Below, piece by piece: positions 1 to 15,100 of a stretch of 64,000 bases of DNA. The DNA lies in NCBI RefSeq assembly GCF_910596095.1, contig NC_056554.1:8166001-8230000 (forward strand), written 5' to 3'. The notes under the pieces were generated by a model. That model made no database searches. It saw only the letters and a list, made by a program, of their open reading frames with translations, and had not been told where the DNA came from. This DNA comes from Thunnus maccoyii (taxonomy: Eukaryota; Chordata; Actinopteri; Scombriformes; Scombridae). How positions within the stretch are numbered: position 1 is the stretch's first letter; each line of letters opens with the position of its first letter. Both the position numbers and the translations under genes were made by a program.

Positions 1-379
1 AGAGAAACAAAAGACAAAAAATGAATATTTAATTATTCTTTGTGGATATGCATTTTGATTCTTTATCTGCACAGCCATATGAAGAACTATAGAAATTCAA
101 AGAAGAATACAAAACTCCAAGCACTGTGCATCAGCACTGATAGCTTAACATAATAAATGAAATAATAACATTTATAAATCAGGCGTGTATACCTGCCTTT
201 CTTATTTATTCTTTATTTCATATTTAGTTGCATTTATGATCATGGTAACTTCAATTTTTGTGTGCCATGTGGAGGAGGCCTCCATTCAAAAAGATTATAA
301 ACCTCAACCTTTTAGACCTCTTGATTTTTTTTTGTCTGTATTTTAAACTCGAAAATCATTGAGGGCAAAGCCATTTACA

Positions 380-2540
380 ATGACGTCGAGCAAGAAAGAA
401 GACAGTCAATTAACACAAACATATAAATACAACTAATAAATAAAGTAACAACAAAATCAGTTAAAGCAGGTACAAACAGAGTTGTAGTGTGTTTCAGGTC
501 GATGGTGCAAATATGTCAAAAGCAGTTCTTTCAAGCTGTGTATGAACACGAGGAACATGGAGTGTAAGTCATTAGTCCTAGTGTAATGTGGTCCAGTGGA
601 CCAAACTATCATGGAAGTAATATAAGAAGGTAGCTTTCCAATAAGGGCCTTGTAAATAAACAAATACATATACAAATCCTGCCTCTCAGAGAGAGAGGAC
701 CACCCAACCTTTAGTACAGGATGCAGTGATGAGTGTTGTAAACATTTTGAGTAATGAACCTGAGTACAGAATGGTAGACAGCATCAAGGGGCTTTAAAGT
801 CGCAACTGAAGCATGCCTGTACAAGATGTCGCCATAGTCTAAAACTGATTGCCTTAGTTTACTCACCAAATTTGATCATTAGAGTAAAGATGAATATTAT
901 ATCCAGTTACAACAGAAACAATACCTTTTACATAAAGAGCAAACAGAACAGGACCAAGGACTGAGCCTTGTGGGACACCTTTTGCAACCTGAACAAATTC
1001 AGATTTAACAGATCCTATTAATTCACACTGCTGACTCACATAGGCAGCCTTCCAAACCGTGGGAACTGTACCAGATAAGACAGAAAGGTTAAAAATATAT
1101 GTTATGTACTGTAGCTTACTACAATTGGGGCCGCTAGCTTCTAAGAAGTAAGGATCAAGTTTATCCTCGCCAACTGAATATTTCAAATCCAATGCTAATA
1201 AGGTAGTGGCTATGTCATCGGAAGAGAAGAGCTGTAGCGTAAAACGAGGCATTGGCATCGTCTGAGAGTCAGGAGAAGTAGTGGGCAGAGGGGGTCCTGT
1301 AAAAGTTTCTTGAAAGATGTTGCCAGCAGCTAAAAACTTTTTATTAAAAGCACCACAAATCTCTTTATAATCTGATATTGAGGATCCATCAGCTGACGTG
1401 AGAGGAGGAAATGAGAGTGAAGACTTACGGTTCAGAGAATTCACTGCCTTCCAAAATTTTGATGGATTTGAATATGAATTTGGAATTAAAAGCAAATAAT
1501 AATTAGCTTTAGCCTTCCTTATTGCGACGGTGCATTTATTTCTAAGGTGTCTGAAAGTAAGCCAGTGACCAGGCTCGCCAGTAAGCCTGGCAAGAGCTCA
1601 GGCTTTATTTCTCTCTTTCGGCAAGGATGAGATTTCAGCAGAGAACCAGGGACTTGACCTGTTCTGCACCCTATGTTTTTTAAAGGGTGCAAGCTTATCA
1701 ACTACAGAATTAAAAGACTTACAAAAGTGGTCAAGAGCTAAGTCAACATCAGGGATTTTAAAAGTATCATGATTGTCACTTTCACAGAGATCAGACAGAA
1801 AGGCTTTCTCAACAAATGTTTAAAATTCCTACTAATCACCATGCAAGGGCATTATTTTTCTATATTTGTATTTCTAATACAAGCTATCAGACAATGATCA
1901 CTAAAACCAAGCTCAATACTCCCGATTTAGTGATTTTGTCATTTCTATTAGTTAAAATTAAGTCAATTAAAGTCGATTTGGAGAAGTCATTTAAGTTTAG
2001 CCCGGTAGGATCAGTAATTAGCTGTGAGAGATTAAAGTTTTTTACAGACTTCTTTTAGATAATCAGAGTCAGAGCTCATCCAGTTTAAATTAAAATCCCC
2101 TAAAATGAATTTATATAAGGAGCTAAGAGATCAGCTAGCTCATCAATAGCTGAGGAGGAGGCAGAAGGGGGTCTGTACACTGCAACCACAGTAATTGAAG
2201 TATTACGTGCAATATTTGCTTTCAGAGCCAAAAACTCAAAACGTTTATCGACTATGACTGCAGATAAAAGACGCTCTTGTGTAAATGGCCGCACCAGATA
2301 TGAAATATAATGAAATTTGATTTCACTACAAGCATTTAGAGTTGTACTTTTGAATCTATAATCACAGACAGGCACGTTAGTGATTCAAAACACTAATTTG
2401 GATTGTCAGAAACATGAAACTAGCTCACTCAAAAAGGCCTCACTTGCTGTGATTAAGATCTCAGTTAATATTCTAATCAATGCACTGATGTGATATTAAA
2501 AGCTGCTTTGAATAAATGAGTCTTGAGTGACCCGCGATGA
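380..2540 (-). mobile_element. Degenerate non-LTR retrotransposon (LINE, Rex1/CR1/L2-like), antisense to ppp2r5b
   Basis: Read on the minus strand, pieces occur in the order expected of an APE-type LINE. An endonuclease segment lies at about 2375-2100 (a VYRPPS-like motif), continued by a LILTNR stretch near 1960-1925 and a DHCLI-like motif near 1895. A reverse-transcriptase segment follows at 1495-863, with the GVPQGSVLGPVLF motif. Its catalytic YADD-type box has decayed to YSND. C-terminal RT remnants lie at about 840-455, with DYGDILYRHAS and an ALIGKLPSYI-type stretch. The frame is broken several times, so the copy is dead. The 5' and 3' limits are approximate and the clade within the Jockey/CR1/L2 group is not resolved. 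It lies upstream of the first recognised ppp2r5b exon. Confidence 0.8.
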
Positions 2541-5500
2541 CCTAATAATATCGCAGCCACAAGTAAAAAAATTAAATTCTCTTTTGCTCAATATATAATA
2601 AGTATGAATAGTTTTATTTCTCCACTGCCTGTTCGTGCCTTCAGACATTTTCCTTGCACACTTATCCATTTTTTTGACACATTTCTACCTGCATGTGACA
2701 CAATTACAGACAGTAAGGTAACACCAGTGGCCAGTTTAGCAAACATAACCCAAAAAACAGTTTGTGCCTGTTTACCGACCCCATGTCAGTGATTCTATTC
2801 ATTTTCTCTGCCTCAAAACATGTATTGTGGTTCCGTCTGTGCCTGTCAACTCCCTGTACTTTCATCTCAGCTCCCTCATTCGCTCTCTCCCACACTTGCT
2901 CTCACATGACCCACCAAGTCTCTTCATTTCCTTCATCCTTCCCTCTCTTTTTCTCACCTCCCATCTCACTCTCTTGTGTCCCAAACACACATACGTGATT
3001 TTTCTATTCCCTTCATCTTTTCACCTCGCTCTGTTCTTTTTTTTTCTCAGTCCCAGCACGGCACATCTTCATACAATTACTCTCCATTAAAAATGGATTA
3101 GATTTCACCTTCACAGTCTGTCTACAGAGGGAGAGCAGGAGGGGAGGGAGGGAGGAAGGGAGGAATCAGGAGAGAAGGACAAAGAGATAGGAGGGATAGG
3201 AGGAGGCAGATTAAGATGGGGCCGAGCAAAGAAGGGGGAAATAAAATAGAGAAGTGGAGAAAGAAAGGAAAGGATGATACTCTAAAAAGATGGAGAGTGG
3301 TAGTTGCAAATAGCATTTATCTCGACCCAACCAAAAGACACAAATACAATTTGTGGTTGCCTTTCAGATTTAGACTCACACTCAGAGGAAGAAACAGTTC
3401 ACCCTTTTAAACTTTTAACACTTGATTTTCATCACAAATAGTCAGAAAATCATGTGAACATGGCTGTCACACGTTTGTCCAGTCACTGAGAAATGGCTGC
3501 AATTCAAGAACAAATTGACTACTCAGCACAGCTCAATGAACAGGCTCATAGAGGTGAACAGTAGATGTAAAGTGGTCAAAATAAGACACTGTGCTGGCTG
3601 CCAGGAAGGTTACAGAAAAGTCACTGAAAAATGTATGCAGTGCACGCCATTGCTTTTACTCAGGGAAAAGATCACAAACAGTTTACCAGTTGTTAGACCG
3701 AAAATCAGGATCATAATCTTGGATTTAAGTTACTCTTGTGGATGTTCTCATATTACAAAGATATCTTATAGAATATACAGACAGTTTAACAGTATGGATT
3801 GTAAAGTTCGTCATAATTGAGGGAATAAGAAGCCACATGGTCTCACAAGAATATATGTCTAGTTTCTCGACACCTCAAGCAAAGGGCAGCCCTCGTCTAT
3901 TGTTGTGCAGCTCTGTGCCAAAGAGAGCAGATGGTCCTGGTGTGCCCACAAGAGGTGAGGGGGTCTGGGGGCTGGAAGAGCTCCAGTCAGCCCCTTTACC
4001 CCTCCTGTGTCTCCCACCTAGGGGTTAAGAAGGGTTAAACCTAATCCGCTCCCACTGTGTGTGTGTGTGTGTGTCTGTGAGTACTGGATCATCCTCTGTC
4101 CAACTGCACAGTCAGTCTAGACTGCTTCCCAGCCATTGTGCAGTATCCTCTTGGTAACATGTATTGTTTTTCACGGACAGAGGGAGATTATTTGCACGAG
4201 CCTGTAAGCACATTGAGTTACCAGTTTATCAGGTTGACCTCTGTCTTGATAGCAGAGTGTTTTTCTTTGTTGTGAAAATGAAAAACCTCTGTCCAGGTAT
4301 TTTGTGTGCAGAAGCCCTACTAAAGCTGCAAATACTTCTTCTGTATGCTAATAGTGTTGAATCCTGTCTCTATCTAAATTAGGGAAATAGAAAGGAATTG
4401 GTCCCAGTGCTACCAATGGCAAAGCCAAACAATTGTCATCGGGGTGGCCAGACTAATGCTGCATTCATGCTATGTCAGAAGGATGGGAAGGATCGCAAAG
4501 ATTCCCATTTTCAAGGTTGTTTGATAACTGAGTTGGCTATGAGGCTTTAAGATACTGTACATTGATTACATTATATCAACAAAATTTGGGTTTAATTACA
4601 TCAGATGATGGACTTTGGCTAACGTGATGCACTTTCAGATAAATCCCAATTTCCCAGTTGTAACTACAACTTGGTGACATGAACTCTGTTTACAAGTTGG
4701 AAACTCATAATTACAGTAACTCCGATAGGACCAGGATTCACTTTGTGGTGTCACAGAAATTGGTGTCTCGTTCAGGTTTTGGGTCACAATTTATGCTGTT
4801 TTGGGTCACTCACTCACTCATTGCTTGAAAGTGTGCTATTAGGCATCATAAATAATGTCAGTTTTTTATACAGTAATCCCTCAATACTAGATAAAACAAT
4901 TTCTGATACTGATAATGAATAAACTGAAGTTAGAGGATATTTGCTTATAGCTAAATGTATGTATATTATCAAAAATAAGCCCCTAATAGTGTTGTGGGTA
5001 GAAATAGTGACAAATTTCCCCAATTGAAAGAAAAAGGAGAACTGTGAATTACAGACCACACTAAAATACACTATTTTGCACATGTGTCAAAGCATTGTGC
5101 ACCCATCTAAACTTGTCAAAAGTGCAAAATGGTTCAGCACAAGGAAAAGAAAAAGAAATTGGTGCCACATTCTGGTCTACCTAGGTCAAGCTGGATATAG
5201 TGGTTATACAGTTAAAAATCCAGTAATGAGGTCCTTTAGGGTCTGCCATTATATCTCACCTTCTCTTCATTTTCTTGGTAATTATGGGAAATTGAACATA
5301 TATCATGTAATGAATATATGAATACAGTCTGAAATATCTGCAACATGAACAAAAAGTCTTTGGTTCAACACAAATCCGTCACAGACCTTTATGTAGAACA
5401 TTTGTTTTTATATTTCCAGCGTATTTTTTATGTCATTTGTTTCAATGTAGATCAGCATATTAGTGTTCTAACCAAACCTCACATACATCTCACTTGCTTA

Positions 5501-6170
5501 TATAGCAATCTAAAGTCTGGATATTTCACTGCTGTATTTAGCTACTGAGTCATCAATCATCTGCTTACTCAGAAAAAGAACCGAGCATTCCCATTTGGCT
5601 GCTGTCACAGCTTCTGACTCTATCTTGGTGTTTGTTCCATTTTTTTTTTTTTAATTTGAGTTACATTTTTGCATGATGCTTTACAGGCCGAGCTGCTAAG
5701 TTTCACACCCCCGCAGGCATGTGGAATCAATTTAAAACTCATTGTACTTGTTCAGTAATCCGTGGAAATTAGATGCTTTCTCTATATCTATGAGAAGTGG
5801 AGATTTTGGAGGTGCAAGGTTTTAATCTGTCGGCCAGTAGGAGATTGTTTCGTTGTGACGAACAGAGCTGGAGAACGAATCTGACAGGTAATAGGACTGA
5901 GATACAAATGTGTTTGTAGAGTAATAGTCTGCTCTTTTTCCCTCATTACCTTTGAGAGAAGACCTAGCCTTTAGAATACATCTCTGTATACTCCAGCTTG
6001 CTTCCTCACACTCCCACTTTCATAAATGGCCCAAACGATTCACTATCAAACAAAGTGCCTTTCGGGAACGCCATCCATTTTAGCTGAGCAGCATCGCCCT
6101 CTTTTTGTCCTTTAACCTGCTCGTCTAACATGTCTATTTTTCTCTTTCTTCCTACCTCTCAATCATCCAG
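2541..6170. other. No coding gene seen; probable ppp2r5b intron 1 or upstream region
   Basis: I searched this stretch for the N-terminal B56 exon (a basic, Ser-rich segment ending in a LKD-like junction) and found none. It contains pyrimidine/purine-rich low-complexity DNA at 2860-3250 and a short GT run near 4057. A dispersed-repeat-like piece starts near 4456 and resembles the sequence near 10025. The open frames here are Ser/Pro-rich or low-complexity and match no family I recognise. Confidence 0.5.
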
Positions 6171-9100
6171 ACGCCCCGGTGGCAGAGTTACATGACCTGT
6201 TCTGTAAGAAGCTGCAGCAGTGCTGTGTGCTGTTTGATTTCCTGGACTGCGTGGCTGACCTGAAGGGGAAGGAGATCAAACGTGCGGCACTCAATGAGCT
6301 GGTGGAGAGCGTGGCCACTAGCAGAGGAGTCCTCATAGAGCCTCTCTACCCAGAGGCTATTAAGATGGTATGAGGGGAGAGGGAGGAGGGAGGTTTGGGG
6401 GTTGAAATTATGGACTAGTGGATGGATAGAGGAAGGTTTTGAAATGAAAGACAGATGAGTAAATGCTAAGTATCCAAACGCCAAAAATTTGTAACACAGA
6501 CAGTGACAAACAACTTTATGGTGGATGAGCAAAGGGTTCAATAATTGAATGGATGGATGGACAAGAAATATAGAAAGCCAGAAAAAAACGTTTCCACAAG
6601 TGAATCAATCCTCATCAAATGCAACACCTGGAAGCTCTGCCCACGGCAAGAAAATAGGAGGAGAGAGGGATGAGAGGATGATGGTACAGAGGTGGCAGAC
6701 AGTGTGATATCCAGCCGAGGAGCTCTGGTGAAGTCACCAGAGGCTATAAACAAAGGTGGTGAGAGAGGAGAGGAGAAAGGAAGAGAGGGAGAGATAGATA
6801 AGGGGAAGGAGGGAGAGATAGAATGGTTGTAAAGGGTGCTAAGAAGCAATGGGCTGCACAGATGGCGAGAGAGAGAGGGATGGAAAAGAAAGGAGTGTGG
6901 TGGAGAGTGTGGCCACCAAAACAGCACTAGAGGTCCCAGAGGATATAAAGAGGAGGAGAGGAAGGAGAGATTTAGGGTGTCTAGTACATGGGAAAGGAAG
7001 GCCAACAGAGGATATAGCTTATGCTATGGAATCACTATACGCAGAGGATATGAAAACCCTGATAAGACAGAGGGGACAAAGGAAAAGGGGAGGAATGCGT
7101 TTCCCATTTTTGTAAAGTTTGGGTCATTTTAGTCTAATTTAAGTTACTTCACAATTGGAAATCATGGAAATTGGCTCCTAATGTTAGAACAAGATGTCCA
7201 CAGTCATGCTAGCAGCTCTGTGAGGCTGTACTAAGGCAGACAATATATATAAAATGTATGCTATAGATAGAATAATGAAAAGAAAGGTGGAGAAAAGGAG
7301 GAGGAAGGAGGGTGACATTAGGTGAGAAGGAAATGAGAGGAAACGGATGGAGAGATGACAGGTCAGGTGACGTTAGTCACAGCTTTGATGTGTCTTAACC
7401 TTATAGGATTTAAATGTCAAGAGAACCATATATGAGGAAGACTGGCTGAATGATTAGGACCTTTTTATATCCCAGTGAGGTTTAAACGGTCACATGAAAT
7501 GAGCCCATAGCTTCCCGCAGTTACACGTTTCACTAAAACAAGCGGCGGTGTAGAGAAGGGAAGGACGGAGGAAAAAATGCTGCTGAATTGGGGCGCTGGG
7601 ATTTACCACGTTTGCTTTTTGCAATATAGTTCATGCACAAGTGGGCAATGTAAATGCATTTGTTGAATAAATCATGACATAGCGAGCAGTCAGGTTGCAT
7701 GACTTATAGGCTGTTCTTCTCATAACAGCATCAAATATGGCCGACATTAGCTGATGTGAAAAAAACAATTCATGAAGACCAAGATTTTTTTTTTTTACCA
7801 TCAGCTGCCGACTGGCATAATAGCACAATACTGCCACCCACCTAAAACAGCTGTATTTTATTTGCTTGACTCCGGTTAGTGGAAACCCTCTTAATGCTTA
7901 GGTTTTCTTTTAATATGGGACACAATTTATATTGTTTTATAACACCAAATATTCATCCTGCATCTATCTTGAGAGCTAAATTGTTGTTCAGTGACACAAA
8001 TCTCTTCAGATGATTGGTTAAACTAATGCTGTGGTATATAATTATGCTGATAATCGGCATGATGACGTCTAAGAATTAGTCAAAAAATGTGTTTTAATGT
8101 TCTGACTCTGACCTGCTTTTCCCTCATCGCCCCTTATCCCCTTCTTGTATCCATCCCCCCCTTCACCCCTCATCCATTTTCATCTTTTCCACTTCCTTTT
8201 TTTCTGTCCCTCCTCCTCCTCCTCATTTATGGTTTTCCAGATCTCGGTAAATATCTTCCGGACTCTCCCGCCCAGCGAGAATCCAGAGTTTGACCCCGAG
8301 GAAGACGAGCCGACACTTGAGGCCTCCTGGCCGCATCTGCAGGTATTCTTGTTGTGATAAAATTACGATGAGATTCTGTGGATTTACATGAGTTTATGCA
8401 TTTCCCCTGCAGAGGTAAAGGGAGAAAACAACAGTTGCTCTTATATGAAAGGATATGTTCAGCAAAATGTGTTGGCCTTTTTTACCAAAAATCACTGCTG
8501 TAATGAATTTACTTTGTTATTAAAGTGAAATGCAGTGTCAGCGAGTGCCATGACAAATGGGTCCTTCTATATATTATATACTAAATTTAGGAGGGTGGAC
8601 GTTGTCATAATGCACACAACTCCCACCAGGTGTTGCTTTTAATGCAGCGTTCAGCATTTATCTGCACACAAACACGCCATACCTGAGCCTTAGATCAGTT
8701 AAAACTGCACTTTAAGGGAAAATATACCTGCTTTATCAGCCTGAATCACAAAATAGAGCTTGTCCCATCTCCTAAACAGACTTGATGTGATGTTTGTCTA
8801 GATGACATTTAGCTGTAGCGTACAGTCACTTCTCCGTCTTTAGCAAGAGAAGATTCAAGACATAAGTCCAAGCTGTCATGAAACAGCAACGTTAGATCCT
8901 TTTCCCTGTCTCGCTCTGTCGTTATCATTTGGTACAAAGCATCACCATCTAAATGTGGTGCAGTTTTCTCACCTTTCATTTGAAGCAACCATCATGTTGC
9001 CTAAATGACGCCTGACTTCCTGCCATCTGTCTCTCTGTTAGCTGGTGTACGAGTTCTTTCTGCGTTTCCTGGAGAGCCCAGACTTCCAGCCCTCCATGGC

Positions 9101-12100
9101 CAAACGCTACGTCGACCAGAAGTTTGTCCTGCAGGTAATCCTCTCTCCTTTCCCTCCTCAAAAATTGCAGTTTGTCAAATTCAAATCTCAGAGATGTTTC
9201 TAAAATACTCACAAATGGAAAGGTATAAATAAATGAAGAAGCTAGTATTACCCCTGCTGAAGTGCTCTCAATTTTTTTGTATCTAGGTTGGGGGCACCTA
9301 TAAAGATTGACTCCACAGTTGTTGTCGTACAACTTTTATGTTTCATATCCTACTTTATTTTAGAATTTATGAGGACATAAAATGGTTGATGTAATATTAA
9401 TGTTGCTGTGTGTGTGGTTCAAATGTATTTCTATGACCATGAAATACCGAAGACCATAACATTAGAGGTCACTTTGCTAGTCTTTACCTCCTGGAGGAGC
9501 TGTTTTAGGGTTAGGTCTATAGTTAAGGTTAAAAATAGTTAACATTAGTGTAGGGTTAGGGATTGGTTGCAAAAGTGAGAAGATTAGAGTGTGAATGCTG
9601 TATTTGTGTTTGCAATTATATCATGTGTGTGCATGTTTAGCTCCTGGAGCTGTTTGACAGTGAGGACCCCAGGGAGAGGGAGTACCTAAAGACCATCCTG
9701 CACCGTGTCTATGGAAAACTACTGGGCCTCCGAGCCTACATCCGCAAACAGATCAACAACATCTTCCTCAGGTACAGGCAGCAATCCACCAATCCAATGC
9801 TCGGGGTTTAAAGGCGATATTTATAGCATTTCAACATCAATAAATCAAACATTACCCAACAAAGAAAAAGCATCAGCAAGGAGCAGAGCTGCCTTTGTGA
9901 CCTCCGTAATGCAGTTTTTTCAAATAATGATGATTTTACAGCATTAAACAGGAAGATTCTTACTTTAAACATGATATTTGAATTCATGTTTATTGTCATG
10001 AAGGACTATCATTGGCTGCTGAGATTAAAGCTGCATTCATACCATGTCATTAGAACAGGTAAAGCTCGATAGCCTTGTAGTCACAACAGAAATTAACTAT
10101 TTTCATTGTTTTATATATTTTTAGGGAGCCTTGAACAAGTAAAACCAGATACAAACAAACAGCATCCATCTCCTTTATACTGAGCTGAATCAATATAGTG
10201 TTAATATTAGATTTTTCTGAAATTTGAAAGCTAGTGTTGATGGCTTTGTAACCATGACACTGTGAAGGCTGATAGTTTTCCTACTGGGCTGCTTATGATT
10301 ATTATTTGTATGATTTGGCTTGAATGTGGCGCAAGAAAGAACGAGGAGGATAGCAGGGAATGAGTAGCTTATTGTCACAAGAGATTCACAAGCTGAGTAC
10401 CAGCGTTTAAGGGACCTTAAATCAATTGTCTTGCTCAGATACATATCCTGCCATACACAGGCTACACACAAACATGACTGTGCACATTTGCAGTCATGTC
10501 ACTCACTGTATCAGCCATTTATCTCTATCCCGCATCTATCGTAAGAGCTAAATCATTATGTTGAGACACAAATGATTGGTGAAAGAGCTCTTACTAACAA
10601 GATTGCTGTGATATACAGTCGTGTTTCTTCTTTTCCCGTCACCAAGCGTGGCTGAATTGTCGTCTTTTATCCTGTTTGCAATATAATTCAAGCACAGGAG
10701 AGCTTTGTTTCTATCTCAGTTAATTGGTTTCAGTATCATTTTTTGTGCCTTATGACAGTTAAAAGATAAAGTATAAGCATACCATATCTCCTTAACTGCA
10801 TGTGTACTTCCTTCTGTTTCTCTTGTTTCTCTCTCACATAATAACCTCACAGAGGTCACAGAGGTGGGAATTCCATGGGAATTTTACTATTTGAATGACT
10901 GTAGTCCTTTTTTACTTGCTTCTACTTTTGCTGATCTGGAGACAGTTGCTTCATCTACTAATGTATAATTGTAAGTCATGTGTGTTTTTTGTGTGTGTTG
11001 TTTCTTTAGGTTCATATATGAAACTGAGCACTTCAACGGAGTCGCAGAGCTGCTGGAAATCCTTGGCAGGTTTGTACGCACAAGCACACAAACACACACC
11101 TTAGAGCATACTTTGTTGCTTTGGTGAAGTGTTAAGGTCTGGAGAATGCATTAGGAAGAAAACTGAATAACAAACACACACACACACAGCTGGACAGCTG
11201 GTAACCCAGCAAATTAAGCAACTAAGAAGAATGTCGATAAAGCATAACAACCGCTGCAACTGCTCAACACAAAAACAGTATGCATACAGTTTTCATTTTT
11301 CAAATTATAATCGCTCCCTGTCTTATCAGGTTAAGACAACTGCGGGTGAAAAACCCAACGGAGCAAGAAATGAAGCATGAGAAAGGGAGGGAAATGAGTA
11401 AAGGTAGGAGGTGGCAGGAAGGAGAGATAGAAACAAGAAGGGGGTTAAAGACATAGATGAGAAATGACTCAGTTTTATGTAGTATGTTGCTTTGTCTCTG
11501 AGGCCTGTAACAGAAGTATGAGGATGAAAGACATGAAGGGCGGACAAGGAACGAAACCAAACTCATAAACATGTCTTTGCTCTTTGCCGATGCTCGCACA
11601 CAAATCCATGGGAACAAGGATGGAAAGATGACAGATGGAAAGACGACAACTGATAAGGAGAGAGAGAGAGAAAATGGAGGGTGAACACAAACAATATGAG
11701 TGATATTCTCTAGCTTGTGTTCCTCCCTCATTGCAAACTAATCAACATTTTGGGAAATGTGACATTTTGCGTTCATACTCAAGTCTATTACACGTCTGAA
11801 ACTGTCTTATTGACAGTTTATTTATGACTTGATTGTTAAGCATGAATGGCTAACTAGCTAGACTGGGCTATGAGTTTAGATTGTTACTCAGCGACTGCAA
11901 AGAAAAAACTGTTAGTTGTCTTCTCATAATTTGATTTAACATTTTTAGAATCAAATTGCTGATGTGACTCTTAATAACCAGCTATCTGCTGTTGGCTCTT
12001 CTGAGTAATGAGCCATAATAATCTGAGCTCAAATCACAGATCAGCTCTCCTCTAATAATTACACAGACATGTTTCTGTGCACTTATTGTTATACATAACG

Positions 12101-15100
12101 GAATTGAAAGAGGCTGGCTGGACTTAAGAGACTTCAGAGAGACTGGAGTTTGCCTGAGCTTGGATTATTACTCAGCATTAAACTAACGAGCAAGTGCTAA
12201 CAGTGTTAGCTTGCTCCTATAGCAACCACAGAGAATGACTGTCATTTTGTTCATCTCAGAGTTGTGTGTCTTTCTCTAAAGAACATTTTCACCAGCTAGC
12301 TTTTGCTGTTAGCACTATGATGCTGAGTAATAATCCTAGCTACATGTTAAACTAGCTCTAGGTAGCCTTGTTAAACTACATAAAAGGAGAGATTAGTTAC
12401 TGTCTGTGTACTTATTTGCGTTCTTCTCAAAAAGGAAGGAAATAAATGTATCTCTCAACAATAATAACACTTTATCAATCCTGACTCAAGGTTGAGACTG
12501 AGAATATAGCTGTGACATTAGCTCATGATACTGACAAACTTCTGTCGCTTTTGATACACAAACAAAAGTGTTGATAGTGTTGAAAGAAGACATCGACAAT
12601 TTAAAGGAGAAAGACAAACCAAACAGAAGATGATGGAAGAAGACACAGCAGAAAGTAAATAAATCAGTATTGGAGCCAATACATTTTTCATTTTTCTCAA
12701 GGGCATTCTGGTGGCTAGAGTCTAGCTTGTGCGCAATGTCTTTGTCTTTCAATATCTGACACTAATGAGGCAGACGTGCCTGTAAATAATCTGTATTGAT
12801 GTTAAACATAGAAGAAAAGGGAGAAAATTGAAACGAGGCTCGGATTCAAAGAGATTTAGAGAGACTTGAGTAGTTTGTCTGAATGCTGGTAAGTGCCAGA
12901 ATATTTCAGCAAAAGTATTATGATTGATTTAATTGTTCCCGACATAAAGGTCTGAGAGGAGAAACTGATTCTCTCCTTCTCACCTGTCACCTCCATCTTC
13001 CTTTAGTGATCAAAACATGAAATTAAAAACTGATGGCGGCTTTTACCCTGATTCTCCCAATTAGTGCATTTTATGGAGATGATTTTTTTGCTTCTAATAT
13101 TTTAAAGCGTCATTTCGATTTAGGCTCGAGAACGATGGGTTAATGTAGAGCGAAGGGTTGAATCCAAGGCGAGAAAAGAGGGAGGAAGGGAGGGATGAGA
13201 GAGAGAGAGGGATACATGGAGATGGATGGAAGATGAGTGAGTGAACAGTGAGTCAGGCGTGGAGGAAGGAGGAGGGAGAGCGGGAGAGGAGAGAGAGAGG
13301 TTTGTATTCATGTTGGTGGTAACAGTGGTATTTATAGCTCCTCCCACACAGCGAGAGAGGGAGAGAGAGATGGGCGAGGGAGGATGCATTGTAGAGAAAG
13401 AGAGAAAGAGAGAGAGGAAGAAGAGAGATATTCAGAAAAAAGGGTGAGAAGGAGGCAGAAAGAGAGATTAGAGGAACGTCAGGAGGGAGATATTAGCAAA
13501 GAAATGTTCTATTAAGCAGACAAAGATGCTTTTAGAAAATGAAGGCAGACAGACAGACAGATGAGCAGTTTGTGCAAAATGACAGCTCAGAGAGATGCTA
13601 AATTAGTTTTAGGCTCTCCAAGTTTAGTTCCCACTCTTCCTCTACTCATATTTTGCCCTCCATAGGCAAAGTACAGTATTTCAGTCAGCGTGGTAGTGAA
13701 CTGAGCAGACCACCAGTCACTTGGAAATGGAAACAATGCAAAAATAGTAATAAACTCATGTATCACCATTAGTCAAAAAGAACAAAGTGAGTCAAAGAGT
13801 CAAACAGTTAAGCATCAGATTTTTGGAAAAATAAAAAATCATCATTCTTCAAAATAACAATATAGCAAAATAGCAATATAACAAGAGTTAACGTCGCTCT
13901 GAAGGTATCTCCAGAACCCTCAAATACTCTTCCAACAATCTTCTAACATCATGAAAACATATTCTGTTTGTTGCACAATGGTTGAGTATGAAAACTGGAT
14001 GTTCTTGTAGAAGACAGGATCTTTGCCTAAAAAAGACCTTCATCGTCAAAATTGTTGCCTCATTAAACTTTTGGAAGTTTGCAATATTCAGTATGTGTAC
14101 TAGCTCTCTCGAATTTGATAATACCACTGTAAGAGCTGATCTGGATCGTCTGAAGCATCTAATCAGCATGTACAAGTATTTGACATATTCCCCTAAATCT
14201 GTGGTTCACAACCTGGTGAACCCTCCAACAGATAACAAAAGAAATCTGAGGGGTCATAAGGTAATTAATGGGATAGAAAAGAGGAAAAAACATTGTTTGG
14301 CTAAACAAATTTAGATTGATTTTTTTGTGACATATTATCTCCTCTCCTCTCCTCTCCTCTCCTCTCCTCTCCTCTCCTCTCCTCTCCTCCAGCATCATAA
14401 ATGGCTTCGCTCTGCCTCTGAAAGCTGAACATAAGCAGTTCCTGGTCCGAGTTCTCATCCCGCTACACACAGCAAAGTCCCTTTCCATCTTCCACGCACA
14501 GGTCAGTGACATTGTACATTTTTGTTTAAGAATGGCTCCCACTGCCACTCGTTTCTGTTGATGTTTGTTAGCATTAGCTCGGATCAGCTTGGACCATTTT
14601 CCCCGTTGGAGCAGTGACACTCATGTTTGACATGATGTGACATCACAACGCTGCTCCACGTGTTTATATAGATTTTTTAACACCAACACTGAGGCTATAC
14701 GCTCATATTTTGTCCCAATGTTGTGGACATCATTTCCATCCGTTTTCAAGCAAAAGAGCTCTCTAAATTTTGGTTGTGAAAGCCAACCAAAACTTTTAAC
14801 TGAAACCCAGATTACTTACATTCATAAAAGTGGATTTGCAGTTTGTCTCCTGATTTAAACTTGCTTTAGTGAAGGTTTTAATTCTCCACCTGCCATAGAA
14901 TCAGATTGGCTTGTTTGTTTACTGGATCATTAATTGTACCTTTTAGTCTGAATTGTGTTGTAGGATTTGGGATTTGGTTACTGTCGGCATCACCAGTCTC
15001 TTAATGAAAAGTTTGATTGGTCTTTTGGGTTTTATGCAACTGTTAGCAGAGTCTAAAACTTTTTGGCTTGAATATAAAATGTGTATGAGGACAAAATCCA

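Noticed and set aside
2762-3316. Overlapping Ser/Pro/Leu-rich frames on both strands
   Set aside because: Pyrimidine/purine-rich low-complexity sequence, no family match and no splice context. Frames at 6538-7132, 11300-11731 and 13120-13447 are of the same kind.
1-6170. Missing N-terminal coding exon of ppp2r5b
   Set aside because: Searched for but not found; it is more likely upstream of the window than hidden here.
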